Assembly (NCBI RefSeq): GCF_034008635.1
Contig: NZ_CP125378.1
Coordinates: forward strand, 1,726,001-1,790,000
Direction of reading: 5' to 3'
Source: Pseudomonas sp. P8_229
Lineage (GTDB): Bacteria > Pseudomonadota > Gammaproteobacteria > Pseudomonadales > Pseudomonadaceae
Length of the DNA stretch: 64,000 nucleotides
The position numbers and the translations under genes were made by a program. Under the pieces are notes generated by a model. That model searched no databases and was not told the DNA's origin. It was given only the letters and a program-made list of their open reading frames with translations. The first letter of the stretch is position 1. Each line of letters opens with the position of its first letter. Below are positions 55,822 to 63,742 of the stretch, one piece after another.

Positions 55822-56331
55822 TCAGCGCAGTGCTTTTCGGTTACGCGAGGTCAGCAGAGGCACCAGGATCACCACCAGCACGAAGGCCACCAGTGCCCAT
55901 TGCGCCAGCGAGAGACCGAGGATCGGCGGGTACGGTGTCGAGCAGAAACCGTCGACCTGGAAGCCCAGCGGGAAGATTTTCGCCAGCGGCAGGCCATCGA
56001 CAATCGGCTGCAACACGTCGATGCCGCAGCTCACCGCCGGATAGAACTGGGTGTACACGTGGTGGCCGGCAACACCGGCGCCGGCGATCGCGCAGATCAC
56101 CACCAGCACCTCGAACACGGTGATGCTGCGTCGGGTGCGCATGGCCGCGCCTATAAAGGCGAACAGTGCGATCAGCAGCAATGCATAACGCTGCAGGATG
56201 CACAGCGGGCATGGCGCCTCGCCCAGTACGATTTGCATATAAAGCGCGCCACCGATCAGCGCCAGACAGATGATCCCCAACAGCACCAGAAAGCGCCGCT
56301 CACGGCCCAACCGAATTGTTTCCTCGCTCAT
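55822..56331 (-). CDS. dsbB: Disulfide bond formation protein B
   Basis: A 169-residue inner-membrane protein with four TM helices that reoxidises DsbA with quinone. First active pair: PCPLCILQRYALL (Cys about 36/39). Second periplasmic pair: SCGIDVLQPIVDG and FCSTPYPPILG (Cys about 98 and 123). Length is typical. Confidence 0.94.
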   Translation of the reverse strand: MSEETIRLGRERRFLVLLGIICLALIGGALYMQIVLGEAPCPLCILQRYALLLIALFAFIGAAMRTRRSITVFEVLVVICAIAGAGVAGHHVYTQFYPAVSCGIDVLQPIVDGLPLAKIFPLGFQVDGFCSTPYPPILGLSLAQWALVAFVLVVILVPLLTSRNRKALR

Positions 56332-56472
56332 CGCGTTTCCCTTTTATGTCCATGGTTCAGCCGGCCGACGGCTGAAAGTTGTCGCAAGTCTACACCGGGG
56401 GAATAAACGATAAAGCGGTTAAGGATTCATTAATCCTTGGATTATGTTTCACAAATTCAGACCGCATAACGG

Positions 56473-56492
56473 CCTTCGCGAGCAAGCCCGCT
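56473..56492. repeat. Left part of a REP split by the IS110 element
   Basis: CCTTCGCGAGCAAGCCCGCT, the first part of a REP; its expected continuation CCCACA is found at 57669, on the other side of the insertion. Confidence 0.75.
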
Positions 56493-56695
56493 TGTATGGT
56501 AGGACTTGAAGGGAGGAGGAGGGACAAGGCTCGATTCTGACTGTTAGCGCAGTACAGACCGTGGGAGATTTCACCCCTCCTCCTTTCACCCAAGCGCCGA
56601 TAAAGAATGCATCTGGCCTAGACCGACGATAGGAACAAGCCTGCGCCTCTGGGTGAACCCTTCAAGCGTTCAAACCTTAGCCCGGAGGATTTCTC
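56493..56695 (+). ncRNA. Candidate bridge RNA region of the IS110 element
   Basis: The non-coding left end where IS110 elements encode their target-guiding RNA. GGGAGGAGGAGGG (56511-56523) and CCCCTCCTCC (56574-56583) make a long stem whose interior contains GTGGGAGATT (56561-56570), a perfect complement of the right junction AATCTCCCAC (57664-57673) and of the REP motif CTCCCAC. This fits a target-binding loop; exact RNA ends cannot be set. Confidence 0.5.
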
Positions 56696-57643
56696 ATGGC
56701 AATGCCCGTCGTTACCACTCAGTCGATTATCGGGGTTGATGTCGCCAAGGACGAACTGGTGATTTATCACGCCGAATCAGATCAGCTCGAGACAATCTCC
56801 AATACCAAAGCGGCGATCAAGAAATGGCTCAAAACCGCTGCCAAGCCAGTGGCAATCGCCATCGAAGCCACCAATATCTATCACCAGGAATTTGCTGATC
56901 TGGCGTATGCCGATGGTTGCGTGATCTATATGGTTGGCGGTTATGAGCTCAGCCATTACCGCAAAGGTGTGAACGTTCGCGCCAAAACTGATGCGCTGGA
57001 TGCCCGATTACTGGCCCGTTATCTGACAAACGAAGGGGACCACTTACGCCCTTGGACACCGCCGTCGCCCTTGTATTGCCGGCTCATCAGTCTTTTCCGG
57101 CGTCGTGCGGCTCTGGTCCAGGCTCGTGTCAGCCTCAAGCAGAGCTGGGAGAATGAGCCATTGCTCAAAACCGCTTTCAAAAATCAGATAAACGCCATGC
57201 AAAGACTGGAAATCCTGCTGGAGAAAACGATCCTGGCGCAGATAGACGAAGCCGGTTTAGGCGCTCAGCTCAAGCGTTGCATGAAGGTAGAAGGCATCGG
57301 TACGTTGACCGGCGCCCGCTTGCTCGCATCCTTTCAGCGTGGGGACTTCAGGAATGCCGACGCTTTCATCGCCTTTCTAGGCCTGGATCTGCGCATATCG
57401 GACTCAGGCAAAAAGAAAGGCCGTCGCTGCCTGACCAAACGAGGCGACTCAGAGGCACGTCGATTGCTGCACAACGCTGCAATGGCGGCGAGCCGGACCT
57501 CGGCGTGGAAAGGGTTTTATGAGGCTTTAAGAGAGCGCGGATTGAGCACTACCCAAGCACTGGTCGCACTAGCCCGCAAGCTTGCCCGGGTGGTATTTGC
57601 TCTGTTGAAAAACCAGAGCGAATACTCACCTAAAGCCGTTTAG
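56696..57643 (+). CDS. IS110-family transposase/recombinase
   Basis: 315 residues; start has GGAGG seven bases upstream. The N-terminal DEDD (RuvC-like) domain has Asp15 (GVDVAKDEL), Glu57 (AIEATNIYH), Asp99 and Asp102 (KTDALDARLL). The C-terminal transposase_20 domain has VEGIGTLTGARLLASF, FIAFLGLDLRISDSGKKKG (with the probable catalytic Ser) and EARRLLHNAAMAAS. Intact, so the element may still be mobile. Confidence 0.93.
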   Translation: MAMPVVTTQSIIGVDVAKDELVIYHAESDQLETISNTKAAIKKWLKTAAKPVAIAIEATNIYHQEFADLAYADGCVIYMVGGYELSHYRKGVNVRAKTDALDARLLARYLTNEGDHLRPWTPPSPLYCRLISLFRRRAALVQARVSLKQSWENEPLLKTAFKNQINAMQRLEILLEKTILAQIDEAGLGAQLKRCMKVEGIGTLTGARLLASFQRGDFRNADAFIAFLGLDLRISDSGKKKGRRCLTKRGDSEARRLLHNAAMAASRTSAWKGFYEALRERGLSTTQALVALARKLARVVFALLKNQSEYSPKAV

Positions 57644-57666
57644 GGGCTAGGCATGAACCATAGAAT

Positions 57667-57745
57667 CTCCCACATTTGACCGAGCTGAACACAAACTCTG
57701 TGGTCAACATCAGTCCACTGTGGGAGCGGGCTTGCTCGCGAAGGG
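57667..57745. repeat. Right part of the split REP and its inverted partner
   Basis: CTCCCACA (57667-57674) completes the left REP; TGTGGGAGCGGGCTTGCTCG at 57720 is the second, inverted REP. Without the IS they would form a normal REP pair with a 45-base spacer. Confidence 0.75.
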
Positions 57746-57762
57746 GGCAACTCGGTTTCAGA

Positions 57763-58944
57763 TCATTCCAAAGCAGCAGCCGGCCCAAAGAACTCGTAAC
57801 GGCTTTGCTGCTCCGGCACACCCAGCGCTTTCAGATGACGTTTGATCGCGCCCATGAAGCCTTTCGGCCCAAGGAAGTAGGCGTCGACATCACGCTGCTC
57901 CGGCAGCCATTCGCCGAGCAGTTCCTGACTCAACATGCCGACGTTGTCCGCCGCCGGACTCACGCCATCGTCTTCGGCGTAGCAGTAGAAACGCTTGAGC
58001 TGCGGGTGACGTGCCGCCAAGCCATCGATCCAGTCACGGAACGCATGGACGCTGCCGTTGCGCGCGCAGTGGATAAAGTGCACCGGACGCTCGGTTTCCA
58101 GCGCCGCCTCAAGCATCGCCAGCGTCGGGGTGATGCCGACGCCACCGCTGATCAGCACCAGCGGCTTGTCGCTCGCGGTCAAGGTGAACTCGCCCGATGG
58201 CGGGAACAACTGAATGCTCGCGCCGACGTGCAGTTGATCGTGCAAGTGATTGGACGCACGGCCACCCGGTTCACGCTTGACGCTGATGCGGTACTGACCT
58301 TTGTTGGCCAGCGCCGACAGCGAATAGTTGCGGCGGACTTCTTCGCCGTCGAGGATCAGCTTCATGCCGATGTACTGACCCGGCTCGGCCGCCAGGATCG
58401 GGCCTTTGTCCGCAGGTTCGAAGTAGAAGGAGATGATTTCAGCGCTCTCCTCGACCTTGGCCGCAACGATGAATTCACGCGCGCCGCGCCAGCCACCGAC
58501 TGCGTGTTCCTTCTGGTCATAGATAGCCGTTTCGGCGCCGATCAGGATGTCCGCCAGTTGCCCGTAAGCTGCGCCCCAGGCGCTCATCACTTCGGGAGTG
58601 GCGATCTCTTCGCCGAGTACTTCGGAGATGGCACGCAGCAGGCACGTACCGACAATCGGGTAGTGCTCCGGGAGGATCTGCAGGGCCACGTGCTTGTTGA
58701 TGATCTTCGCCACCAGATCACCCAACTGGTCGAGCTGATCGATATGGCGGGCGTACATCAATACCCCGTTGGCGAGGGCGCGCGGCTGGTCGCCGCTGGC
58801 TTGATGCGCCTGGTTGAACAACGGGCGCACTTCAGGGTATTCAGAGAGCATCATGCGGTAGAAGTGCGTGATCAGCGCCTCACCGCCGCTTTCCAGCAGG
58901 GGTACGGTGGATTTGACGATGGCACGATCCTGGACGCTAAGCAT
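57763..58944 (-). CDS. hmp: Flavohemoprotein (nitric oxide dioxygenase)
   Basis: A 393-residue enzyme converting NO to nitrate with O2 and NAD(P)H. N-terminal globin domain (about 1-140) with proximal His in the LANGVLMYARHI segment; FAD-binding domain with RNYSLS (about 205); NAD-binding domain with ISGGVGITPTLAML (about 265) and a C-terminal FFGPAAALE. Divergent from norR with a shared regulatory region. Confidence 0.96.
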   Translation of the reverse strand: MLSVQDRAIVKSTVPLLESGGEALITHFYRMMLSEYPEVRPLFNQAHQASGDQPRALANGVLMYARHIDQLDQLGDLVAKIINKHVALQILPEHYPIVGTCLLRAISEVLGEEIATPEVMSAWGAAYGQLADILIGAETAIYDQKEHAVGGWRGAREFIVAAKVEESAEIISFYFEPADKGPILAAEPGQYIGMKLILDGEEVRRNYSLSALANKGQYRISVKREPGGRASNHLHDQLHVGASIQLFPPSGEFTLTASDKPLVLISGGVGITPTLAMLEAALETERPVHFIHCARNGSVHAFRDWIDGLAARHPQLKRFYCYAEDDGVSPAADNVGMLSQELLGEWLPEQRDVDAYFLGPKGFMGAIKRHLKALGVPEQQSRYEFFGPAAALE

Positions 58945-58996
58945 AAGAGTGACTCCTGAGCTTTGTTAAAAAAGTTACTTTAGGCTAATCACCTTT

Positions 58997-59004
58997 CGTG
59001 CCAA
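58997..59004 (-). promoter_or_regulatory. Candidate sigma-54 promoter of hmp (-24 element)
   Basis: Minus-strand TTGGCACG is a perfect -24 element. At the -12 place it reads TGA instead of TTGC, so the match is partial. A sigma-54 promoter is expected because NorR is a sigma-54 activator. Confidence 0.45.
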
Positions 59005-59042
59005 CTTTTTAATATATATAAATCAATAGCTTAAGAATTACG

Positions 59043-59102
59043 TAGTCATATCGACTCAAAGGGCTTTATAGTCATCGCGACTACATCTTGTCTCTTTGAC
59101 TA
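59043..59102. promoter_or_regulatory. Three NorR binding sites
   Basis: TAGTC-ATATC-GACTC (59043-59057), TAGTC-ATCGC-GACTA (59069-59083) and TTGTC-TCTTT-GACTA (59088-59102). Each fits the NorR core GT-N7-AC. E. coli NorR also needs three such sites upstream of its target promoter. Confidence 0.75.
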
Positions 59103-59109
59103 CAAGACC

Positions 59110-60669
59110 ATGACTGCCAAATCCCTGCTGACTGCTTTGCTGCCTTTAGTCTCCGACCTGTCTCGCGAATTGCCCGAGGGCGAGCGCTATCGGCGTTTGC
59201 TTGAGGCCATGCGCGCACTGCTGCCGTGCGATGCCGCCGCGTTGTTGCGCCTCGACGGTGAATCGCTGGTGCCGCTGGCGGTGGATGGCTTGAGCACTGA
59301 CACCCTCGGTCGTCGCTTTAAAGTCAGCGAGCACCCGCGTTTCGATATTTTACTGGCCGGTGCCGGGCCAACGCGTTTCGCCGCCGACAGCGACTTGCCC
59401 GATCCTTATGACGGTTTGGTCGATGGGCTCGACGAACATCTGGAAGTCCACGACTGCCTCGGCTGTCCTCTGTTTGTCGATGAAAAGCTCTGGGGCTTGA
59501 TCACCCTCGACGCGCTTGATCCCGAGCGCTTCGAACCGATCGAACTCGATGCCCTGCAAGCCTTCGCCAGCCTTGCGTCAGCCACGGTCAACGCCGCCGA
59601 ACGCATCGAGCGCCTGGCCATGCGTGCCGAAGACGAGCACCAGCGCGCCGAGGTCTACCGTCAGGCCAGCGGCCAGCAGAACCGCGAAATGATCGGCCAG
59701 AGCAAAGCGCTGAAACAGCTGGTGGAAGAAATCAATCTGGTCGGCGGCAGCGATCTGACGGTGCTGATCACCGGTGAAACCGGGGTCGGCAAAGAGCTGG
59801 TGGCGCAAGCAATCCACGCCGCGTCACTGCGCGCCGACAAACCGATCATCAGCCTTAACTGCGCCGCCCTCCCCGATACCCTGGTCGAAAGCGAATTGTT
59901 CGGCCACGTGCGCGGCGCCTTCACCGGCGCCACCAGCGACCGTCGCGGCAAGTTTGAGCTGGCCAATGGTGGCAGCCTGTTTCTCGATGAAGTCGGTGAG
60001 TTGTCGCTGACCGTGCAGGCCAAGTTGCTGCGCGTGTTGCAGAGCGGCCAGTTGCAGCGGCTGGGCTCGGACAAGGAGCATCAGGTCGATGTGCGCCTGA
60101 TCGCTGCGACCAACCGCGACCTCGCGGAAGAAGTGCGCAGCGGGCGCTATCGTGCCGACTTCTATCATCGCTTGAGCGTGTACCCGCTAAAGGTGCCGGC
60201 GCTGCGCGATCGCGGGCGTGACGTGTTGTTGCTCAGTGGTTTTTTTCTCGAGCAGAACCGCTCGCGCATGGGCCTCAACAGCCTGCGTCTGAACAGCGAC
60301 GCCCAGGAAGCCCTGCTCGCCTACACTTGGCCGGGCAACGTGCGCGAACTGGAACACTTGATCGGCCGCAGTGCGCTGAAGGCATTGGGCAACTGCAAAG
60401 TGCGGCCGAAAATCCTCAGCCTGAGCGCGGCGGATCTGGATTTGCCCCGTGAGGTTGTGGATAACTCGAGCGCCCCGACTGCCGAAGTTGTAGCGACGGC
60501 ACCGTTGATCGGCGGCGATTTGCGCAGTGCCACTGAGGAGTATCAGCGCCGCTTGATCAGTGCTGCGCTGGAACGCAATCAGGATAACTGGGCGAGCGCG
60601 GCGCGGGAACTGGGGCTGGATAGAGCCAACCTCGGCCGCATGGCCAAGCGGTTGGGTATGAAGGGCTAG
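59110..60669 (+). CDS. norR: Nitric-oxide-responsive sigma-54 activator NorR
   Basis: 519 residues. N-terminal GAF domain (about 20-170) binds NO through a non-haem iron; candidate ligands include Asp96/Asp99-type acids and Cys116 (VHDCLGCP). AAA+ domain: Walker A GETGVGKE (222-229), sigma-54 contact loop GAFTGA (269-274), Walker B GSLFLDEVGEL. C-terminal Fis-type HTH (NWASAARELGLDRANLGRMA). It should switch on the divergent hmp gene; in P. aeruginosa the corresponding regulator is FhpR. Confidence 0.93.
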   Translation: MTAKSLLTALLPLVSDLSRELPEGERYRRLLEAMRALLPCDAAALLRLDGESLVPLAVDGLSTDTLGRRFKVSEHPRFDILLAGAGPTRFAADSDLPDPYDGLVDGLDEHLEVHDCLGCPLFVDEKLWGLITLDALDPERFEPIELDALQAFASLASATVNAAERIERLAMRAEDEHQRAEVYRQASGQQNREMIGQSKALKQLVEEINLVGGSDLTVLITGETGVGKELVAQAIHAASLRADKPIISLNCAALPDTLVESELFGHVRGAFTGATSDRRGKFELANGGSLFLDEVGELSLTVQAKLLRVLQSGQLQRLGSDKEHQVDVRLIAATNRDLAEEVRSGRYRADFYHRLSVYPLKVPALRDRGRDVLLLSGFFLEQNRSRMGLNSLRLNSDAQEALLAYTWPGNVRELEHLIGRSALKALGNCKVRPKILSLSAADLDLPREVVDNSSAPTAEVVATAPLIGGDLRSATEEYQRRLISAALERNQDNWASAARELGLDRANLGRMAKRLGMKG

Positions 60670-60675
60670 AAGCAC

Positions 60676-60858
60676 ACCCTCACCCTAGCCCTCTCCCACT
60701 GGGAGAGGGGACTGATTGGGGGATATTGGAGATGTCCGCCGACGTGAACCTGCTTTACCGAATCCATAATCGACTCGGTCGTTCAGGTCGATGTAAAACG
60801 CCAGACACCTCGGTCGGCCCCCTCTCCCTCCGGGAGTGAGGGCTGGGGTGAGGGGCTC
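60676..60858. repeat. Intergenic inverted-repeat element, about 180 bp
   Basis: ACCCTCACCCTAGCCCTCTC at the left and GAGGGCTGGGGTGAGGGG at the right are inverted copies, with inner CCCACTGGGAGAGGGGACTG and CCCCTCTCCCTCCGGGAG. Looks like a MITE-like or palindromic intergenic repeat. The remainder of 60670-60998 shows no gene. Confidence 0.7.
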
Positions 60859-60998
60859 TGGATCTGACCGCAGACTCTGAATCCAAACCCCACCCGACAA
60901 CTGACCTAAAGCCCCACCCGTTAACGCCGATAACCCGGCATCAATAGTTTCTGGCGATTTCCACCCTCGCCCACCACCTTTTTCCACAGAAGGTTCAT

Positions 60999-61901
60999 AT
61001 GTCTTCCACCAAAGCCCGCGCAGATTCACTTTCGCTTCTGCTGTTTACCTTGCGCAGCGGCAAGCTGATGGCGATCAACCTGCTGAAAGTCAGTGAAATC
61101 ATCCCCTGCCCGCCGCTGACCAAGCTGCCGGAGTCGCACCCACACGTCAAAGGCATCGCCACATTGCGCGGCGCCTCCTTGTCTGTCATCGACCTCAGCC
61201 GCGCCATCGGTGAACGTCCGCTGGAAGACCCGAACGGCGGCTGCCTGATCGTTACCGACGTCAGCCGTTCCAAGCAGGGTCTGCACGTCCAGGCGGTAAG
61301 CAAAATCGTCCATTGCCTGACCACCGACATCAAACCGCCGCCGTTCGGTTCCGGCGGCTCGCGCGCCTACATCACTGGCGTGACCTCCGTCGACGGCACG
61401 CTGGTGCAAGTGCTCGACATCGAAAAAGTCATCCACAGCATCGCCCCGGCACAGATCGAAATGGCCCCGACCGACCTGACCATGGAAGACGCTGACGTCC
61501 TCGGCAACGCGCGGATTCTGGTGGTCGACGACAGCCAGGTGGCGCTGCAGCAATCGGTACACACCCTGCGCAACCTCGGCCTGCAATGCCACACAGCGCG
61601 CAGTGCCAAGGAAGCCATCGATTGCCTGCTCGATCTGCAAGGCACCGCACAACAGATCAACCTGATCGTCTCCGACATCGAAATGTCCGAGATGGACGGC
61701 TACGCCTTCACCCGCACCCTGCGCGAGACGCCGGATTTCTCCCACCTCTACGTATTGCTGCACACCTCGCTCGACAGCGCGATGAACAGCGAGAAGGCAC
61801 GTCTGGCCGGAGCGAACGCGGTGCTGACCAAGTTTTCTTCGCCAGAGTTGACCCAGCGCCTGATCGAAGCGGCAAAGCACGTCGCCGCGCAAGGGCACTG
61901 A
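60999..61901 (+). CDS. cheV: Chemotaxis coupling protein CheV
   Basis: 300 residues: an N-terminal CheW domain (about 12-150; LLFTLRSGKLMAINLLKVSE, GIATLRGASLSVIDLSRAIG) that couples chemoreceptors to CheA, and a C-terminal receiver domain (about 170-295) with acidic pair VVDDS, phospho-acceptor in IVSDIEMSEMDG and Lys in VLTKFSS. Stand-alone in Pseudomonas genomes, as here. Confidence 0.92.
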   Translation: MSSTKARADSLSLLLFTLRSGKLMAINLLKVSEIIPCPPLTKLPESHPHVKGIATLRGASLSVIDLSRAIGERPLEDPNGGCLIVTDVSRSKQGLHVQAVSKIVHCLTTDIKPPPFGSGGSRAYITGVTSVDGTLVQVLDIEKVIHSIAPAQIEMAPTDLTMEDADVLGNARILVVDDSQVALQQSVHTLRNLGLQCHTARSAKEAIDCLLDLQGTAQQINLIVSDIEMSEMDGYAFTRTLRETPDFSHLYVLLHTSLDSAMNSEKARLAGANAVLTKFSSPELTQRLIEAAKHVAAQGH

Positions 61902-61904
61902 GTC

Positions 61905-62390
61905 TTGGTCGAGGCGTATTGTTTTTTGATGCGGCGCGACCTCAACAAGGACGTGCCGCTCGCTCCTTTGCCGCAAGGTATCGAACTGTCTGTCTACCGC
62001 GCCGAACTGGCGCCAGCGGTGCATCGACTGATGCAAATCGGTTTCCGTGAAGGTGGCGGTCGGGTGCCGGCACTGGAAGACTGGCAGCAGCGGTTTGAAA
62101 ACGATCCCGAATACGATCCGACGTTGTGTTTCATCGCCTGCGATGCCGAGGGCGTGGTCGGCGTGGCGCAATGCTGGACCAGCTCCTATATCAAGAATCT
62201 GGTGGTGCATCCGCGCGCTCAGGGTATGGGATTGGGCCGCGCGCTGCTGCTGAATGCATTCAAGGTGTTTAAGCAACGGCGTGAAGGTTTTGTCGATTTG
62301 AAGGTACTGGAAGACAACCGGCGGGCGCAGCGGTTGTATGAAAGTGCCGGGATGTATGTGGTGCGCCGGGAGTTGGTACCGGAACTGTAA
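61905..62390 (+). CDS. GNAT family N-acetyltransferase, 161 aa
   Basis: GNAT fold with acetyl-CoA loop VVHPRAQGMGLGRALLLNAF (about 103-122), preceded by SSYIKNL and followed by LEDNRRAQRLYESAGMYV. The start is uncertain: TTG 61905 keeps the first beta strand (VEAYCFLMRRDL), ATG 61929 loses it. It follows cheV by 3 bases, so may be co-transcribed. Substrate unknown. Confidence 0.82.
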   Translation: MVEAYCFLMRRDLNKDVPLAPLPQGIELSVYRAELAPAVHRLMQIGFREGGGRVPALEDWQQRFENDPEYDPTLCFIACDAEGVVGVAQCWTSSYIKNLVVHPRAQGMGLGRALLLNAFKVFKQRREGFVDLKVLEDNRRAQRLYESAGMYVVRRELVPEL

Positions 62391-62393
62391 GAT

Positions 62394-62466
62394 CAAAAGA
62401 TCGCAGCCTTCGGCAGCGCCTACAGAGGATCACAGGTAGGAGCTGCCGAAGGCTGCGATCTTTTGA
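62394..62466. repeat. Inverted repeat / terminator (AAGATCGCAGCC type)
   Basis: AAAAGATCGCAGCCTTCGGC and GCCGAAGGCTGCGATCTTTT flank a 30-base interior. A frequent intergenic repeat in this genus; here it also acts as a likely bidirectional terminator after the GNAT gene. Confidence 0.8.
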
Positions 62467-62536
62467 CTTTAAACCAGGCAACCAAAAACCCTTGGCAGAC
62501 TCCAACCTTGGCCACCCACGACCAAGGATGCCCAAC

Positions 62537-62863
62537 ATGAAAGCCCTCACCGCAAGCCTGCTCTGCCTCACCGCCCTCGCCTCTCAGGCTCACGCCTCCA
62601 GCCCCGACGCCTGGGCCGCTTATGACAAAAGCGTACTCGCCAGTTGCACCAAAGCCAGTGGCCTGAAAAACGCCAGACCGGTCGGCACCCCCGCACAATT
62701 CGATGACCGCGTCGGCTACACCGCCGTGTTGCTGCAAGGCCAATACCCGCAAAAACACATGAAAGGCCAACAGGGCACCGAGCTGTGCCTGTACAACAAA
62801 CAGTCCAAAACCGCCTTCGTCACCGAGTGGGACTCGATCCGGCCGACCGGCAAAACCCAGTGA
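62537..62863 (+). CDS. Periplasmic hypothetical protein, 108 aa
   Basis: Start at ATG 62537. Sec signal peptide MKALTASLLCLTALASQAHA (1-20), then a small mature protein with a Cys pair (SCTKASGL, ELCLYNK), probably disulfide-bonded, and a beta-rich centre (VGYTAVLLQGQYP). No family recognised. The ORF frame is open 15 codons upstream without support. Confidence 0.7.
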   Translation: MKALTASLLCLTALASQAHASSPDAWAAYDKSVLASCTKASGLKNARPVGTPAQFDDRVGYTAVLLQGQYPQKHMKGQQGTELCLYNKQSKTAFVTEWDSIRPTGKTQ

Positions 62864-62946
62864 CTGGCGCGCAACTTGCTTCGATCCGGGCCTGTGCGGT
62901 GGTTTTCCGCCACCGTCTCACACCCTGATTGAAGACAGATCGCTCA

Positions 62947-63696
62947 ATGAATACGACGTTTTCCTGCGTAGGCTGCGGCAAATGCTGCACCGATCATCAT
63001 GTCCCGCTGACCTTGGCCGAAGCCCGTATGTGGGCGGCGGATGGCGGCCAGGTGATCGTGCTGGTCGAGGCCTTTCTCGGCAATGGCCTGGGCTTACCGG
63101 CGCAACAGCGTGAACATGCCGAACGCCGTTCGGTGGTGGTGCGCAGCGGCGCGACCGCTGCGCACGTGGCAATCACCTTCGCCGCCTACAACGTCGGTCC
63201 CTGCCGGAATCTTGACGAAGACAAGCTGTGCCGGATCTATGAACGGCGACCGTTGGTGTGCCGCATTTATCCGGCAGAAATCAATCCGCATATCCCGCTC
63301 AACCCTGCTGCCAAGGATTGCCCGCCAGAGTCTTGGGAACAGGGGCCGGTGTTGATTGCCGGTGGTGAGTTGGTGGATCAGGAACTGGTTGAGTTGATTC
63401 AACGCTCACGGCAAGCGGATCGGGATGACATCGGCATCAAGGACGCGATTTGCGCGATGCTCGGGATTCGCACCACGGCGCTCAAGGGTGACGGGTTTAC
63501 TGCGTACTTGCCGAATATGAGCGCTTTTGCTTCGGTGATTGATCAGGTCACCGCGCAACCGCTGACAACTGTGCCGAGTGAGTGGGTGTTTCATTTGTCC
63601 GGGGATGATGTTGCCGGGGAAGTGTTGGCGGCCGGGGCGCAGGTGGTGACTGAACCGGCGCAGACGTATGCGTTTATCTCGCTGCGGGCGGCTTGA
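62947..63696 (+). CDS. YkgJ-type cysteine-cluster protein, 249 aa
   Basis: Zinc- or iron-binding cluster protein (UPF0153/YkgJ). Ligands: SCVGCGKCCTDHH near residue 7-19, PCRNLDEDKLCRIYERRPLVCRIYP (split over about 88-112). The pattern C-x2-C-x2-CC ... C ... C ... RPxxCR is diagnostic. Start ATG 62947; TTG 62929 is possible. Function unknown, perhaps metal trafficking. Confidence 0.82.
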   Translation: MNTTFSCVGCGKCCTDHHVPLTLAEARMWAADGGQVIVLVEAFLGNGLGLPAQQREHAERRSVVVRSGATAAHVAITFAAYNVGPCRNLDEDKLCRIYERRPLVCRIYPAEINPHIPLNPAAKDCPPESWEQGPVLIAGGELVDQELVELIQRSRQADRDDIGIKDAICAMLGIRTTALKGDGFTAYLPNMSAFASVIDQVTAQPLTTVPSEWVFHLSGDDVAGEVLAAGAQVVTEPAQTYAFISLRAA

Positions 63697-63742
63697 TCCA
63701 AACTCTCGAGGTGGCTGAAGGCCCTTTTGCGAGCAGGCAGCA

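Larger units (their letters stand above)
56493..57666 (+). mobile_element. IS110-family insertion sequence inside a REP
   Basis: About 1174 bp. Left junction ...AGCAAGCCCGCT, right junction CTCCCACA..., which together rebuild an intact REP with a CT dinucleotide shared by both sides, the core expected for IS110 recombination. No inverted repeats, as in IS110. It contains a 203-base non-coding left segment and one transposase gene. Confidence 0.82.
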
